The translations under genes were made by a program, and so were the position numbers. The notes under the pieces are model-generated. The model saw nothing but the letters and a program-made list of their open reading frames with translations, was not told the origin of the DNA and ran no database searches. Shown here piece by piece: positions 6,976-13,463 of a stretch of DNA of 15,660 bases. Within the stretch, counting starts at the first letter, position 1; the number at the start of each line of letters is the position of its first letter. This DNA is from CAZOHN01 sp964579325 (lineage in GTDB: Bacteria > Pseudomonadota > Alphaproteobacteria > Rhodobacterales > Rhodobacteraceae): contig CAZOHN010000069.1 of NCBI GenBank assembly GCA_964579325.1, positions 1 to 15,660 of the forward strand, in the 5' to 3' direction.

Positions 6976-7962
6976 TTACAGGCCCTGGCGGCAGATATCT
7001 CCCTCGCAGCGGATGGCGGGCAACCGCGCGCCCAGCGCCCGCATCGCGACGACCGCCAGCCAGATGCCCGCCACGATGCCGATCCAGGCGGGCAGGGCAT
7101 GGGGCGAGAGCGAGGGAAGGCCAAAGAGGATCAGCCCGTCATTGCCACCGGGGATCATCCCGGCCCCGGCCCCCATCAGGCACCCCGCGCCGAGGCACCT
7201 CAGGGCAGAGCGCAGCCGGATCGGGCGCAGATGGAAACTGCCGCGCAAGATCGCCGAGGTGATCATCGCGGCCATCGCCCCGCCCGAGACGGCCCAGAGC
7301 GCCAGCGGATGCACGCAGGGGGCCAGGTCCGCAACATCGGTGGCGCAGATCGCGGTCGAGGTGAACGACCAGGGACGGTCGATCAGAAGAAGCCCCGTGT
7401 TGGCGAGCGCGACGAGGAATACGCCCAGCGACAGCGGCCACACGCCATCGGTGAGAATACCCCGGCCCCGGCGCCTGACCAGACGGACGAGGCGCCCGCC
7501 CTCCCAGAGTACCCAGAGTAACCCCGGAAGGACGATCCATGCGGGCAGGGACGTCGGTTCGACCGCGCCGGGCAGCCCGGGTGCGACGCTGCGCAGCGCG
7601 ACCAGCCCGAGCGCCCAGCCGACCAGGGTCAGCAGCATCACCCCATGCCCCTCGGCCAGCCGCGCCAGCGTCGAAAAGCTGCACGCGCCGTTGAGGGCCG
7701 CGCCCATGCCGAAGGCGATCCCGCCCGCGATCGCGAGGGGCGCGAGGGGCCGCGCCGAGAGGTCGGCACCATAACCCGCCACCCCCGCGACAGAGAGCAG
7801 CGCGAGCGTCCAGAGGGTGGCCTTGAGGAACGACCACAGGATATGGGCCTGCCCTGTGGTCAGCATCTCCGCCACCGCCTTCACGGTGCAGAGGCCGGCC
7901 CTGTGCGCCGAGGCTCCGAGCAGCGCGCCCAGCAGGGCAGGCAGGGCGAGTTCGAGCAACAT
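6976..7962 (-). CDS. YeeE/YedE (TsuA-like) sulfur-compound transporter
   Basis: This 328-residue inner-membrane protein has about nine hydrophobic helices. The family motifs are AGLCTVKA (C25), NGACSFSTL (C94), a central cysteine in TAICATD (C206), and GAGCLMGAGAGMIPGGNDGLILFGLP (C261, GGNDG at 272-276). In the studied thiosulfate transporter YeeE, conserved cysteines along the pore pass thiosulfate inward, and the spacing of C94 and C261 fits that role. Here it may import thiosulfate or a related sulfur species; a separate TusA-like partner is not present in the window. The ATG at 7962 has CGAGG 5-6 nt upstream. The gene follows the cytochrome P460-like gene by 39 nt on the same strand, suggesting an operon. 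Confidence 0.88.
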   Translation of the reverse strand: MLLELALPALLGALLGASAHRAGLCTVKAVAEMLTTGQAHILWSFLKATLWTLALLSVAGVAGYGADLSARPLAPLAIAGGIAFGMGAALNGACSFSTLARLAEGHGVMLLTLVGWALGLVALRSVAPGLPGAVEPTSLPAWIVLPGLLWVLWEGGRLVRLVRRRGRGILTDGVWPLSLGVFLVALANTGLLLIDRPWSFTSTAICATDVADLAPCVHPLALWAVSGGAMAAMITSAILRGSFHLRPIRLRSALRCLGAGCLMGAGAGMIPGGNDGLILFGLPSLSPHALPAWIGIVAGIWLAVVAMRALGARLPAIRCEGDICRQGL

Positions 7963-8001
7963 CGAAACCTCGGCGCTGGCTGGATCACCTGTGCCTGGGG
8001 G

Positions 8002-8559
8002 TCAGTTCGCGATCAGGTGATCCGAGGTGAAGACCATGTCGTCGGCGGCGCCCTGGTGACAGGCGATGCAGCCCTCGTCCATGCCCTTGGCGACACGCCC
8101 GGCGAGCGCCATGCCCGTCGGGTCCTCCGCGATCGAGCCATCGGGGTTGTAGCGCGCCCAGAACCAGTCGAGGTTCTCGGTGTCATAGCCCGCCTCGCGG
8201 CGGAACATCACCGTGTACGCACCCAGGTGACCATCGGGATCCGACAGGACCTCGTCCACCGAAACACCTTCCGGCCCGAAGTTGCGCTTCACGATCAGAT
8301 CGCCGGAGTGGTCGCCGACCGTGCCCGTGGCGTAGAAGGTTTCCAGCAACATGCCATGCGGCTCGATACCCTCATAGGGAAAGGCGCGGATCATGTTCGG
8401 CCCTGCAAGGCGCTCGGCCTCCATCACCTCCCACAGCAGCGTGGCATAGGCGATGTCGTCGGCCGTGCCGAAGGCCATGTCACCGTCCTGCGCCTGTACC
8501 TGCGCCGTTCCGGCAACGATGGCGAGTGTCGCGACGGCTGCGGAAATGATCGTTTTCAC
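8002..8559 (-). CDS. Secreted cytochrome P460-family c-type cytochrome
   Basis: This 185-residue protein begins with a Sec signal peptide (Lys at position 2, hydrophobic core, cleavage near VQAQ, residue 24) and ends with a single CxxCH heme-binding motif (C164-I-A-C-H168). The LGAYTVMFRREAGYDTENLDWFWARYNPDGS and AGRVAKGMDEGCIACH segments fit the P460 family. P460 enzymes oxidise hydroxylamine or bind NO at a heme carrying a lysine cross-link. K91 in LIVKRNF is a candidate for that lysine, though this is unproven, and a cytochrome c'-beta-type gas sensor role is also possible. The GTG start at 8559 is supported by GGAGG at 8567-8571, 7 nt away, and by the signal peptide beginning there; the frame is open further upstream to 8616. 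It leads a likely operon with the YeeE/YedE gene. Confidence 0.85.
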   Translation of the reverse strand: MKTIISAAVATLAIVAGTAQVQAQDGDMAFGTADDIAYATLLWEVMEAERLAGPNMIRAFPYEGIEPHGMLLETFYATGTVGDHSGDLIVKRNFGPEGVSVDEVLSDPDGHLGAYTVMFRREAGYDTENLDWFWARYNPDGSIAEDPTGMALAGRVAKGMDEGCIACHQGAADDMVFTSDHLIAN

Positions 8560-8566
8560 CTCAAGT

Positions 8567-8571
8567 CCTCC
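8567..8571 (-). promoter_or_regulatory. Ribosome-binding site deciding the GTG start of the P460-like gene
   Basis: GGAGG on the minus strand lies 7 nt before GTG 8559. This sets the start just before the signal peptide and excludes the upstream ATG, which would add a charged, non-signal leader. Confidence 0.8.
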
Positions 8572-8732
8572 CTTGGTTGACTGGGGTGAGACTCGGCGGG
8601 GGGCCATCCGTTTCACGCGTGGCGATCACTTGGCCGTGACGCGGAGGCGTCCCATCACCTCTGCGAGATATCGGGATTTTCGGATTTACCGGGACGCGTT
8701 CGGAGGAGAATGCTGGGGCAGGAGGATCCCGA

Positions 8733-9056
8733 ATGATGCGCGTTCTCTCGGCGACCCTGGCACTGTCCGCCTCGATGCTGGTCGCGGGTCCGGCCGTGTC
8801 GGCCTGCGTGGAGAACGGAACCGACAGGCGGCTATACTTCACCGTCGAGTCGCGTGCGGATGACAGGCGCATCGGGGCGCAGCTCGACCCCGGCGGCGAA
8901 CTCTGTCTCCCGGGTGCTTCTCCGGCGATATTCACGGCCTTTGCGACCGTGACAAGCGTGGAAGGGTGCCCCCGGATTTCGGGACCCGACGGGCGGGACA
9001 GGCTCCTGCACTTCCTGCCGACCGACAGCTGCCGCTGGGCCTCGCATGGGGAATGA
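8733..9056 (+). CDS. Small exported protein with four cysteines, unknown function
   Basis: This 107-residue protein has a clear signal peptide (Arg at 3, hydrophobic core to about residue 24, cleavage in AVSA before C25). The mature part has four cysteines (C25, C58, C79, C100), enough for two disulfides in the periplasm. The VSAC sequence also fits a loose lipobox, so C25 could instead be lipidated. I recognise no family. The ATG at 8733 has GGAGG at 8721-8725, 7 nt away; a second ATG follows directly. It is divergent from the P460-like gene, with 173 nt between starts that must hold both promoters. Confidence 0.75.
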   Translation: MMRVLSATLALSASMLVAGPAVSACVENGTDRRLYFTVESRADDRRIGAQLDPGGELCLPGASPAIFTAFATVTSVEGCPRISGPDGRDRLLHFLPTDSCRWASHGE

Positions 9057-9066
9057 CGCGGGGCCT

Positions 9067-9090
9067 GCGGCACGGCGCGACCGGTGCCGC
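9067..9090 (+). terminator. Hairpin after the small exported protein gene
   Basis: A 7-bp perfect stem (9067-9073 with 9084-9090) around a 10-nt loop lies 11 nt past the stop codon. No T-run follows, so this is a weak candidate. Confidence 0.35.
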
Positions 9091-9315
9091 GCACACTGCC
9101 CCATGGCGGCCAGTCACCGCATCGTCGGCGCCGTCGCCCCAGGAACTCACCCGTCGATGGGCCGGGCCATCGGCCCTGCGCTGATCGAGGAATAGCGGCC
9201 CGGCTTCAGGGAGTTCGGCGCTTTGCTCCCGGCCTGTGCGCTTCCGATCCCGGTTCCTGCCGGCCCCGGCACCGCGGTCGGCCCGGGTGCGATGTCCGGA
9301 CCGACGTTTCCGGGT

Positions 9316-10086
9316 TCACGCGATCCGCAGGATATCCTCGCCCCGGAAGGCTGGTGGCCGGATCGGGCAGGCCATCCCGGCGTAGAGCGCGGGCGGCACC
9401 GAGATGTCGGCAAGGTAGAGATCCCCAACCGCCCAGCGGGCTGCCGGATCGGTGAGACCGCGCTTGGGAAGCGCAAGTGTCACGGTGGCCGTCGCCGCGA
9501 TGGAGGGTGTCGCAAGATGCCCCGTCGCGGCATCGAATCCCGACGGCACGTCGAGCGCGAGGATCGGTGTGCCGGATCCGCTCGCCCATGTGACGAGATC
9601 GCCGAGGCGGCCCACGGGCGCACCCACGAGCGCACCCACGAGCGAATAGCCCACCAGACCGTCAAGGATCAGGTCGGCCCCCTCGCCGGGAGCGTCGCTC
9701 GCGGCGATGCCCATGGCCGCGAGGACGGCAAGCTGGGCCGCGGGCACCGGGGTCAATGCCGTCGCGGGGCGCGCCAGCACGACCTCGACCTCCGCGCCCC
9801 AGCCCGCCAGCCGCCGCGCCGCGACCAGTGCGCCGCCGCCATTGCCGCCGCCGCCGGCCAGGACGGTGACCCGGGGTGCGACTTGGGGCGCGACATGGGG
9901 GGCCTCCAGCCCGCCGAGCCAGCGCCGCCAGGCGACCGTGGCCAGCGCGCGGCCGGCGTTCTCCATCATCTGCTCCAGCGCGATGCCGTAGGTCTCGATC
10001 ATGCGCCGGTCGACCTCTATCATCCCGGCCCGGTCGATCTCGGGCCAGCCCTCCGACCAGGGAAACTGCCAGTTGTCCCGTTCCAT
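9316..10086 (-). CDS. nnrE: Stand-alone NAD(P)H-hydrate epimerase domain protein (YjeF N-terminal domain)
   Basis: This 256-residue protein covers one YjeF_N domain and lacks the ADP-dependent dehydratase domain that is fused to it in many bacteria. The epimerase interconverts R and S forms of damaged NAD(P)HX so that the dehydratase can repair them. Visible motifs are EQMMENAGRALA at 38-50, the glycine-rich loop GGGGNGGGA at 78-86, LDGLVGYSL with D142, and ALDVPSG with D179 and S182. The usual loop is NNGGDG; here the first Asn and the Asp are replaced by Gly, so substrate binding may differ. The start is ATG 10086. The gene begins 3 nt after the patatin gene stops, which indicates translational coupling in one operon. 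Confidence 0.85.
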   Translation of the reverse strand: MERDNWQFPWSEGWPEIDRAGMIEVDRRMIETYGIALEQMMENAGRALATVAWRRWLGGLEAPHVAPQVAPRVTVLAGGGGNGGGALVAARRLAGWGAEVEVVLARPATALTPVPAAQLAVLAAMGIAASDAPGEGADLILDGLVGYSLVGALVGAPVGRLGDLVTWASGSGTPILALDVPSGFDAATGHLATPSIAATATVTLALPKRGLTDPAARWAVGDLYLADISVPPALYAGMACPIRPPAFRGEDILRIA

Positions 10087-10089
10087 CGC

Positions 10090-11166
10090 CTACCCCTGGT
10101 GTTCCGGCCCGATGCCCTGGAACATCGTGCGCAGATCGACGGTCCCGCGCACGCCGAGGTCGCCAAGATGACGGTCGAGCCAGGCCGCGGCCGTCTCGCG
10201 CCCGAGGTCCCGAAGATGTGTCAGGAAGGCCCATTCGGCATTCACCTTCGATGACGCGCCCAGCGGGTTCAGCGCGGCCTCGTTCTCGATGATATGGATC
10301 CGTGCGCGCCGGTAATGCGCCTCGTCCAGCTTGCCCTCGTCCAGAAGCCGGGTCACGAAGTCGATCGCGCGCAACTCCTTCAGCAGGCTGGAATTGAAGC
10401 TGATCTCGTTCAGCCGGTTCTGGATCTCGTGCGCCGAACGCGGGATGCCCCGCCGCTCGATCGGGTTGATCTGCACGACGATGGTATCGGCGCTGTCACT
10501 CTCGGTGTGAAACGGAAAGAGCGCGGGGTTGCCCATGTAGCCGCCGTCCCAGTAAGGCACGCCATCGACCACGACGGCGCGGAACAGATGCGGCAGGCAG
10601 GCCGAGGCCATGACCATGTCGACCGTCAGGCGACGACTGTCGAAAACCTTCACGCGGCCGGTCTCCACGTTCGTGGCCGAGATGAACAGCCGGATGCTGT
10701 CGCAGTGCCGGACCCGGTCGAAGTCGATGCAGGCTTCCACGATGTCGCGCAGCGGATTCATGTCGCTCGGGTTGAACTGGTAGGGCGAGAACAGCCGCGT
10801 CATCATGTTCATCGTCTGGTAGCCCCAGGATCGTTCCAGGCTCCAGGTGCCCATCATCACGTCGAACGGATCGCGCCGGATCGGTGAATGCCGCGCGGCG
10901 TCGCTGACCGACTTCCACAGGTGATGCAGCTTTTCGCGCGCGCCATCCGGGCCCTTGGTCGTGAACCCGTCTGCCAGCGCCACCGCGTTCATGGCTCCCG
11001 CCGAAGTGCCCGAGATCGCCGCGATCTCGATCCGGCCATCCTCGAGCAGGGCATCGAGAACACCCCAGGTGAAGGCCCCATGCGAGCCGCCGCCCTGCAG
11101 GGCCAGGTTGACGCGTTTGCGCGGTTCGGAGGCGACGCGCTCAGGGGAGACGACAGACCTGATCAT
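10090..11166 (-). CDS. Patatin-like phospholipase family protein
   Basis: This 358-residue protein shows a complete patatin catalytic set: the oxyanion-hole glycine loop LQGGGSHG (25-30), the nucleophile elbow GTSAG with S55, and the catalytic dyad aspartate in YWDGGY (D207). Patatin-like proteins are lipid acyl hydrolases. There is no signal peptide, so it probably acts in the cytoplasm or at the inner face of the membrane. The VNLALQGGGSHGAFTWGVLDALLED form resembles the alphaproteobacterial group often seen near polyhydroxyalkanoate genes, though none are visible here. The ATG at 11166 has GGAG about 8 nt upstream. The epimerase gene follows after 3 nt. Confidence 0.92.
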   Translation of the reverse strand: MIRSVVSPERVASEPRKRVNLALQGGGSHGAFTWGVLDALLEDGRIEIAAISGTSAGAMNAVALADGFTTKGPDGAREKLHHLWKSVSDAARHSPIRRDPFDVMMGTWSLERSWGYQTMNMMTRLFSPYQFNPSDMNPLRDIVEACIDFDRVRHCDSIRLFISATNVETGRVKVFDSRRLTVDMVMASACLPHLFRAVVVDGVPYWDGGYMGNPALFPFHTESDSADTIVVQINPIERRGIPRSAHEIQNRLNEISFNSSLLKELRAIDFVTRLLDEGKLDEAHYRRARIHIIENEAALNPLGASSKVNAEWAFLTHLRDLGRETAAAWLDRHLGDLGVRGTVDLRTMFQGIGPEHQG

Positions 11167-11226
11167 CGGGCAGGCTCCAGCTCGGGAGGGCGAAGCGGCA
11201 CGCTCGGCCCCGCAGCTACGGGGGTC

Positions 11227-11418
11227 TCAGGCGCGGGAGGCCCGGGTCGCGATGTGCATCCGGCAGCCCGGTCCGTGACCGGCCCCGAAGATCATGGGCT
11301 GCGCGAGCGGCTCACCCGGCGCCGAGGGTCCGCCCATGGTGCCCCTGGCAAGCATCCACGGCGAGGGGACGACCATGGCGGCAAACCCGGCGCAAACACC
11401 GGCAACAATGGTGATCAA
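11227..11418 (-). CDS. Small single-span membrane peptide with TTG start, behind the anti-sigma gene
   Basis: This 63-residue frame begins at TTG 11418 with GGGAG 6 nt upstream (11425-11429). Residues 1-25 are a hydrophobic helix (ITIVAGVCAGFAAMVV then PSPWML), followed by a Gly/Pro-rich tail ending in an HIATR segment with one cysteine (GPGCR). It could be a membrane anchor or a secreted peptide. It starts 28 nt after the anti-sigma gene stops and is on the same strand, so it is probably the third gene of the ECF operon. I recognise no family. An ATG start inside the helix (at MVVPSP) is possible but would spoil the membrane segment. Confidence 0.55.
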   Translation of the reverse strand: MITIVAGVCAGFAAMVVPSPWMLARGTMGGPSAPGEPLAQPMIFGAGHGPGCRMHIATRASRA

Positions 11419-11446
11419 GGTCTTCTCCCTTCGGATGTGCCGGCGT

Positions 11447-11701
11447 TCAGCGGCGCGGTTGCTCCTTGCGAAGCATCGAAAGGATCTCGGCATAGCGGCC
11501 GTCCTCGGCCTCCTGCTGTGCCGGCTCGTCGGGTTCGACGACCTGTGCGGCAAGTTGGTCCGTCGTCCGCATCTGATCTAGGAACGCGCCGCAGCCCCTG
11601 CACATGGCAAGATGCAGACGCATCTGAAGCGCATCCCACGCAGACAGCTCCCCATCGATAAGGGCGCTCGCGCGGTCGGCAACTTCCTTGCAGCTCAGCA
11701 T
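11447..11701 (-). CDS. Zinc-finger (zf-HC2/ZAS-type) anti-sigma factor
   Basis: This short 84-residue protein has the ZAS zinc-binding arrangement: C4 near the start, then H30-x3-C34-x2-C37 in HLAMCRGC. Such domains wrap around an ECF sigma factor and release it on oxidation or metal stress. There is no transmembrane helix, so it would be a soluble, cytoplasmic anti-sigma factor; the acidic tail after residue 55 has no known role. The ATG at 11701 has AAGGA about 11 nt upstream. The gene follows the ECF sigma gene on the same strand after a 169-nt gap, which is longer than usual for this pair and may hold its own promoter. Confidence 0.88.
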   Translation of the reverse strand: MLSCKEVADRASALIDGELSAWDALQMRLHLAMCRGCGAFLDQMRTTDQLAAQVVEPDEPAQQEAEDGRYAEILSMLRKEQPRR

Positions 11702-11870
11702 GTACGTTCGGTCCTTTCGAAAACCTCGCGGGAGAAGGACCCCCGGCGCCGGTCTACGTTACGATCATGGCCACAAGTTGCCGTGATCACACGACATGTC
11801 CCGTGCCGATGCATCAGTTCGGTGCCCCTGTCGGAGCGCGCAGCGGATGGCCGGAGCCCAGGCATCACTG

Positions 11871-12479
11871 TCAAGCCAGCCGATCCAGTGCAGCGCGGAT
11901 GGAAAGCCGCGCCCGATGAAGGAGCACGCGGACATTGCCCTCCGTGAGCCCGAGAATCTCGGCCACGTCGCCGGCCGGAAGGGACTGCTGCCCGCGCAGG
12001 ATCAGGACCGCGCGTTGACCAGCCGGCAACAGCGCGATCGCCCCCTGCACATGCTCCATCACGCGGCGCCCTTCCAGGATGCGCTCCGGCGTGAGCGTCT
12101 CCCAAAGCTCGGGAGTGTCCTTCCAGCGGCCGCGACCGTCGAAGGCATCGGCGAGTGTGGACTCCGGCCCCCCGTCCTCGAACGAGATCGTGCGGCCATC
12201 GCGGCGGGCGCGGGTCCTCGCCTTGTTGACCGCGATGGCGAAGATCCACGAGGCGAGGCGGGACCGGCCCTCGAAGCCGCCGATCCCCTTGAGAACCGAA
12301 AGCCAGGCGTCCTGCACAACCTCTTCCGCGGTTGAATGGTTGCGAACGATCAGGTTGCACAGCCGCACCATCGCGGCATTGTGGCGCCGGAAGATTCTCT
12401 CGAAGGCTGCCTGGTCGCCCGCTGCAAGCCTTGGGACAAGATCGGTGTCGTCGCCTTCATGGTCTCTCATCGTCGCCAT
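11871..12479 (-). CDS. ECF-family RNA polymerase sigma factor
   Basis: This 202-residue sigma-70 family protein contains only regions 2 and 4, as in ECF sigma factors. Region 2 (about 25-91) includes RNHSTAEEVVQDAWLSVLK and SWIFAIAVNKARTRAR. Region 4 (about 140-198) includes LPAGQRAVLILRGQQSLPAGDVAEILGLTEGNVRVLLHRAR. It would direct RNA polymerase to stress promoters when released by the zinc-finger protein encoded next. The linker between the regions is longer than average (residues 95-138, acidic). The ATG at 12479 has AGGAAAG about 8 nt upstream; a second ATG three codons later is possible. Target genes may include its own operon. Confidence 0.93.
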   Translation of the reverse strand: MATMRDHEGDDTDLVPRLAAGDQAAFERIFRRHNAAMVRLCNLIVRNHSTAEEVVQDAWLSVLKGIGGFEGRSRLASWIFAIAVNKARTRARRDGRTISFEDGGPESTLADAFDGRGRWKDTPELWETLTPERILEGRRVMEHVQGAIALLPAGQRAVLILRGQQSLPAGDVAEILGLTEGNVRVLLHRARLSIRAALDRLA

Positions 12480-12534
12480 CCGGATGCTTTCCTGTGGCGA
12501 AGTAACAAAGCATTCATTCTACAAGTCCACCCAC

Positions 12535-12547
12535 GTTTCTGCGAAAC
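12535..12547. promoter_or_regulatory. Short palindrome upstream of the ECF sigma gene
   Basis: GTTTC and GAAAC flank 3 nt, about 55-70 nt before the start codon. It may be an operator or part of the ECF promoter region (GAAAC resembles the AAC core of many ECF -35 elements), but no matching -10 element could be assigned. Confidence 0.25.
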
Positions 12548-12644
12548 AAGCCAACGTGAATGGCGGAAACAATCACCCTTGATTGGACGCTTTCGCGACG
12601 CTCGAATTCGGACGGTCGAAAGTCACGTGGACTGAAAGCGGAAA

Positions 12645-12668
12645 GGCGGCCCCGCGCTCGGGGCCGCC
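12645..12668 (-). terminator. Rho-independent terminator of the 77-residue exported peptide gene
   Basis: A perfect 9-bp G/C stem (12645-12653 with 12660-12668) and 6-nt loop is followed on the minus strand by TTTCCGCTTT, a modest T-rich tail. It lies 54 nt past the stop of the minus-strand peptide gene. On the plus strand it is followed by CTTCTT, so it could also work in that direction. Confidence 0.65.
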
Positions 12669-12677
12669 CTTCTTCGG

Positions 12678-12704
12678 TCCGGCAGACGGGTATTGCCTGC
12701 CGGA
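12678..12704 (-). terminator. Second hairpin in front of the terminator
   Basis: An 8-bp perfect stem (12678-12685 with 12697-12704) and 11-nt loop lies 17 nt past the stop codon of the exported peptide gene and 9 nt before the stronger hairpin. Together they form a tandem-hairpin 3' end. Confidence 0.5.
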
Positions 12705-12721
12705 CACGTGCCGCTCATGGT

Positions 12722-12955
12722 TCACCGGACGATCGCACGGATGTTCCGGCGCTGGTCGGTGTCGTCGCCATTGTGGAGGTTCGAGCGGATGGCGCTCACC
12801 TGAGCGACCGTCAGGTTGTCGACATCGGCGTTCGGAGACAGGCTGAGAACGGCGCCCCGCTCGGTGGTCGACAGCGTGTCGGCGGCGGAAGTCATGGCGA
12901 GCGCGGGGATGGCGGTCGCAAGGATCAGGGCGGTCGTGGTGAAGAGCGTTTTCAT
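12722..12955 (-). CDS. Small exported peptide of 77 residues, unknown function
   Basis: The protein starts with a textbook Sec signal peptide (MKTLF, hydrophobic core, cleavage after AIPALA near residue 20). The mature 57-residue part has no cysteine. It reads as two short helical segments around TVAQVSAIRSNLHNGD, with a basic end (QRRNIRAIVR). I recognise no named family; short proteins of this style are frequent in Rhodobacteraceae. The frame is open to 13120, but the ATG at 12955 is chosen because AAAGGAAG lies about 7 nt upstream and the signal peptide begins there. Two hairpins lie downstream and a 7-6-7 dyad lies upstream. The ECF gene is the next gene on the strand, beyond the terminator. 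Confidence 0.8.
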   Translation of the reverse strand: MKTLFTTTALILATAIPALAMTSAADTLSTTERGAVLSLSPNADVDNLTVAQVSAIRSNLHNGDDTDQRRNIRAIVR

Positions 12956-12996
12956 TGGTTGCTTCCTTTGGTATGGCGTCTTTCGCCGGTTTCTGG

Positions 12997-13016
12997 ATCG
13001 GACCGTGTTGTCCGAT
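12997..13016. promoter_or_regulatory. 7-6-7 inverted repeat upstream of the 77-residue peptide gene
   Basis: ATCGGAC and GTCCGAT flank a 6-nt spacer with no mismatch, ending 41 nt before the start codon. It could be an operator or a 5'-leader hairpin; the protein that would bind is unknown. Confidence 0.45.
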
Positions 13017-13097
13017 GACTTCAACCTGAGGCCGTCACCCCCGTTTGGGAAATCACTCTCCGCTCGCGGCGCTTCACGCAAAAATTCGACGCAAAGG

Positions 13098-13170
13098 CTG
13101 TAACGCTCCGACTTCGTCAAGCTTTCGTGAGGTCGCAGTCCGGATCTGCTGAAACGGGTGTGCGTTACAG
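13098..13170. repeat. Widely spaced 9-bp inverted repeat
   Basis: CTGTAACGC at 13098-13106 is the exact reverse complement of GCGTTACAG at 13162-13170, with 55 nt between. It could be a paired regulator-binding site (DNA looping) or two oppositely oriented promoter elements. Confidence 0.5.
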
Positions 13171-13196
13171 TTTCCCCAATTCACGAAATTGGGAAA
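13171..13196. repeat. Near-perfect A/T-centred dyad
   Basis: TTTCCCCAATT pairs with AATTGGGAAA, with one extra C in the left arm and a 5-nt centre. It is directly next to the right arm of the 9-bp inverted repeat. It stands out in G/C-rich DNA and is probably a protein-binding site. Confidence 0.45.
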
Positions 13197-13438
13197 GCGA
13201 CCTCCCCATTCCGCGCCAGGGAGGGCAATCACGTTTTTGTTGATTGCCGAATTCGGGAACCCCGGCCCCCGAACGGCAGCCGGTAAGGGAATTGGCCGCC
13301 TCGTGCCGGGCGATTCGACGCATCACTTCGCCGGGCCGAAGGCCAGGTCGAATCGCCGGGAAGGGCGCGTCCGGGGCTCCCCGGCAGTTCCGGGCCGGCG
13401 GGATCGAGCGTTGTGCCGCGGAAAGCCAGGGGGGGCGC

Positions 13439-13463
13439 ACGGGTCCGGACGGTTCGGGCCCGT
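13439..13463 (-). terminator. Hairpin at the end of lysR
   Basis: A 9-bp stem with one mismatch (13439-13447 with 13455-13463) and a 7-nt loop overlaps the last base of the lysR stop codon. It has no T-run and is a weak candidate. Confidence 0.35.

Larger units (their letters stand above)
12956..13462. other. About 500 nt intergenic region with several inverted repeats
   Basis: I see no gene here. The region should contain the promoter of the 77-residue peptide gene and the 3' end of the lysR transcript. It contains the 7-6-7 dyad at 12997-13016, a spaced 9-bp inverted repeat at 13098-13170, a near-perfect A/T-containing dyad at 13171-13196, and the hairpin at the lysR stop. TTTGGGAAA at 13044-13052 repeats part of the dyad arm. 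Confidence 0.6.

Noticed and set aside
7645..8580. 311-codon plus-strand frame opposite the transporter and cytochrome genes
   Set aside because: Both minus-strand genes have family motifs and ribosome-binding sites; the plus frame is Arg/Gly/His-rich antisense.
9147..9315. Minus-strand Gly/Pro-rich tail after the epimerase gene
   Set aside because: The frame reads somewhat protein-like but has no start codon with a ribosome-binding site after the epimerase stop, and its codon use is only moderate.
9223..10254. 343-codon plus-strand frame opposite the epimerase gene
   Set aside because: It is an antisense shadow with no motif; the minus-strand epimerase motifs are clear.
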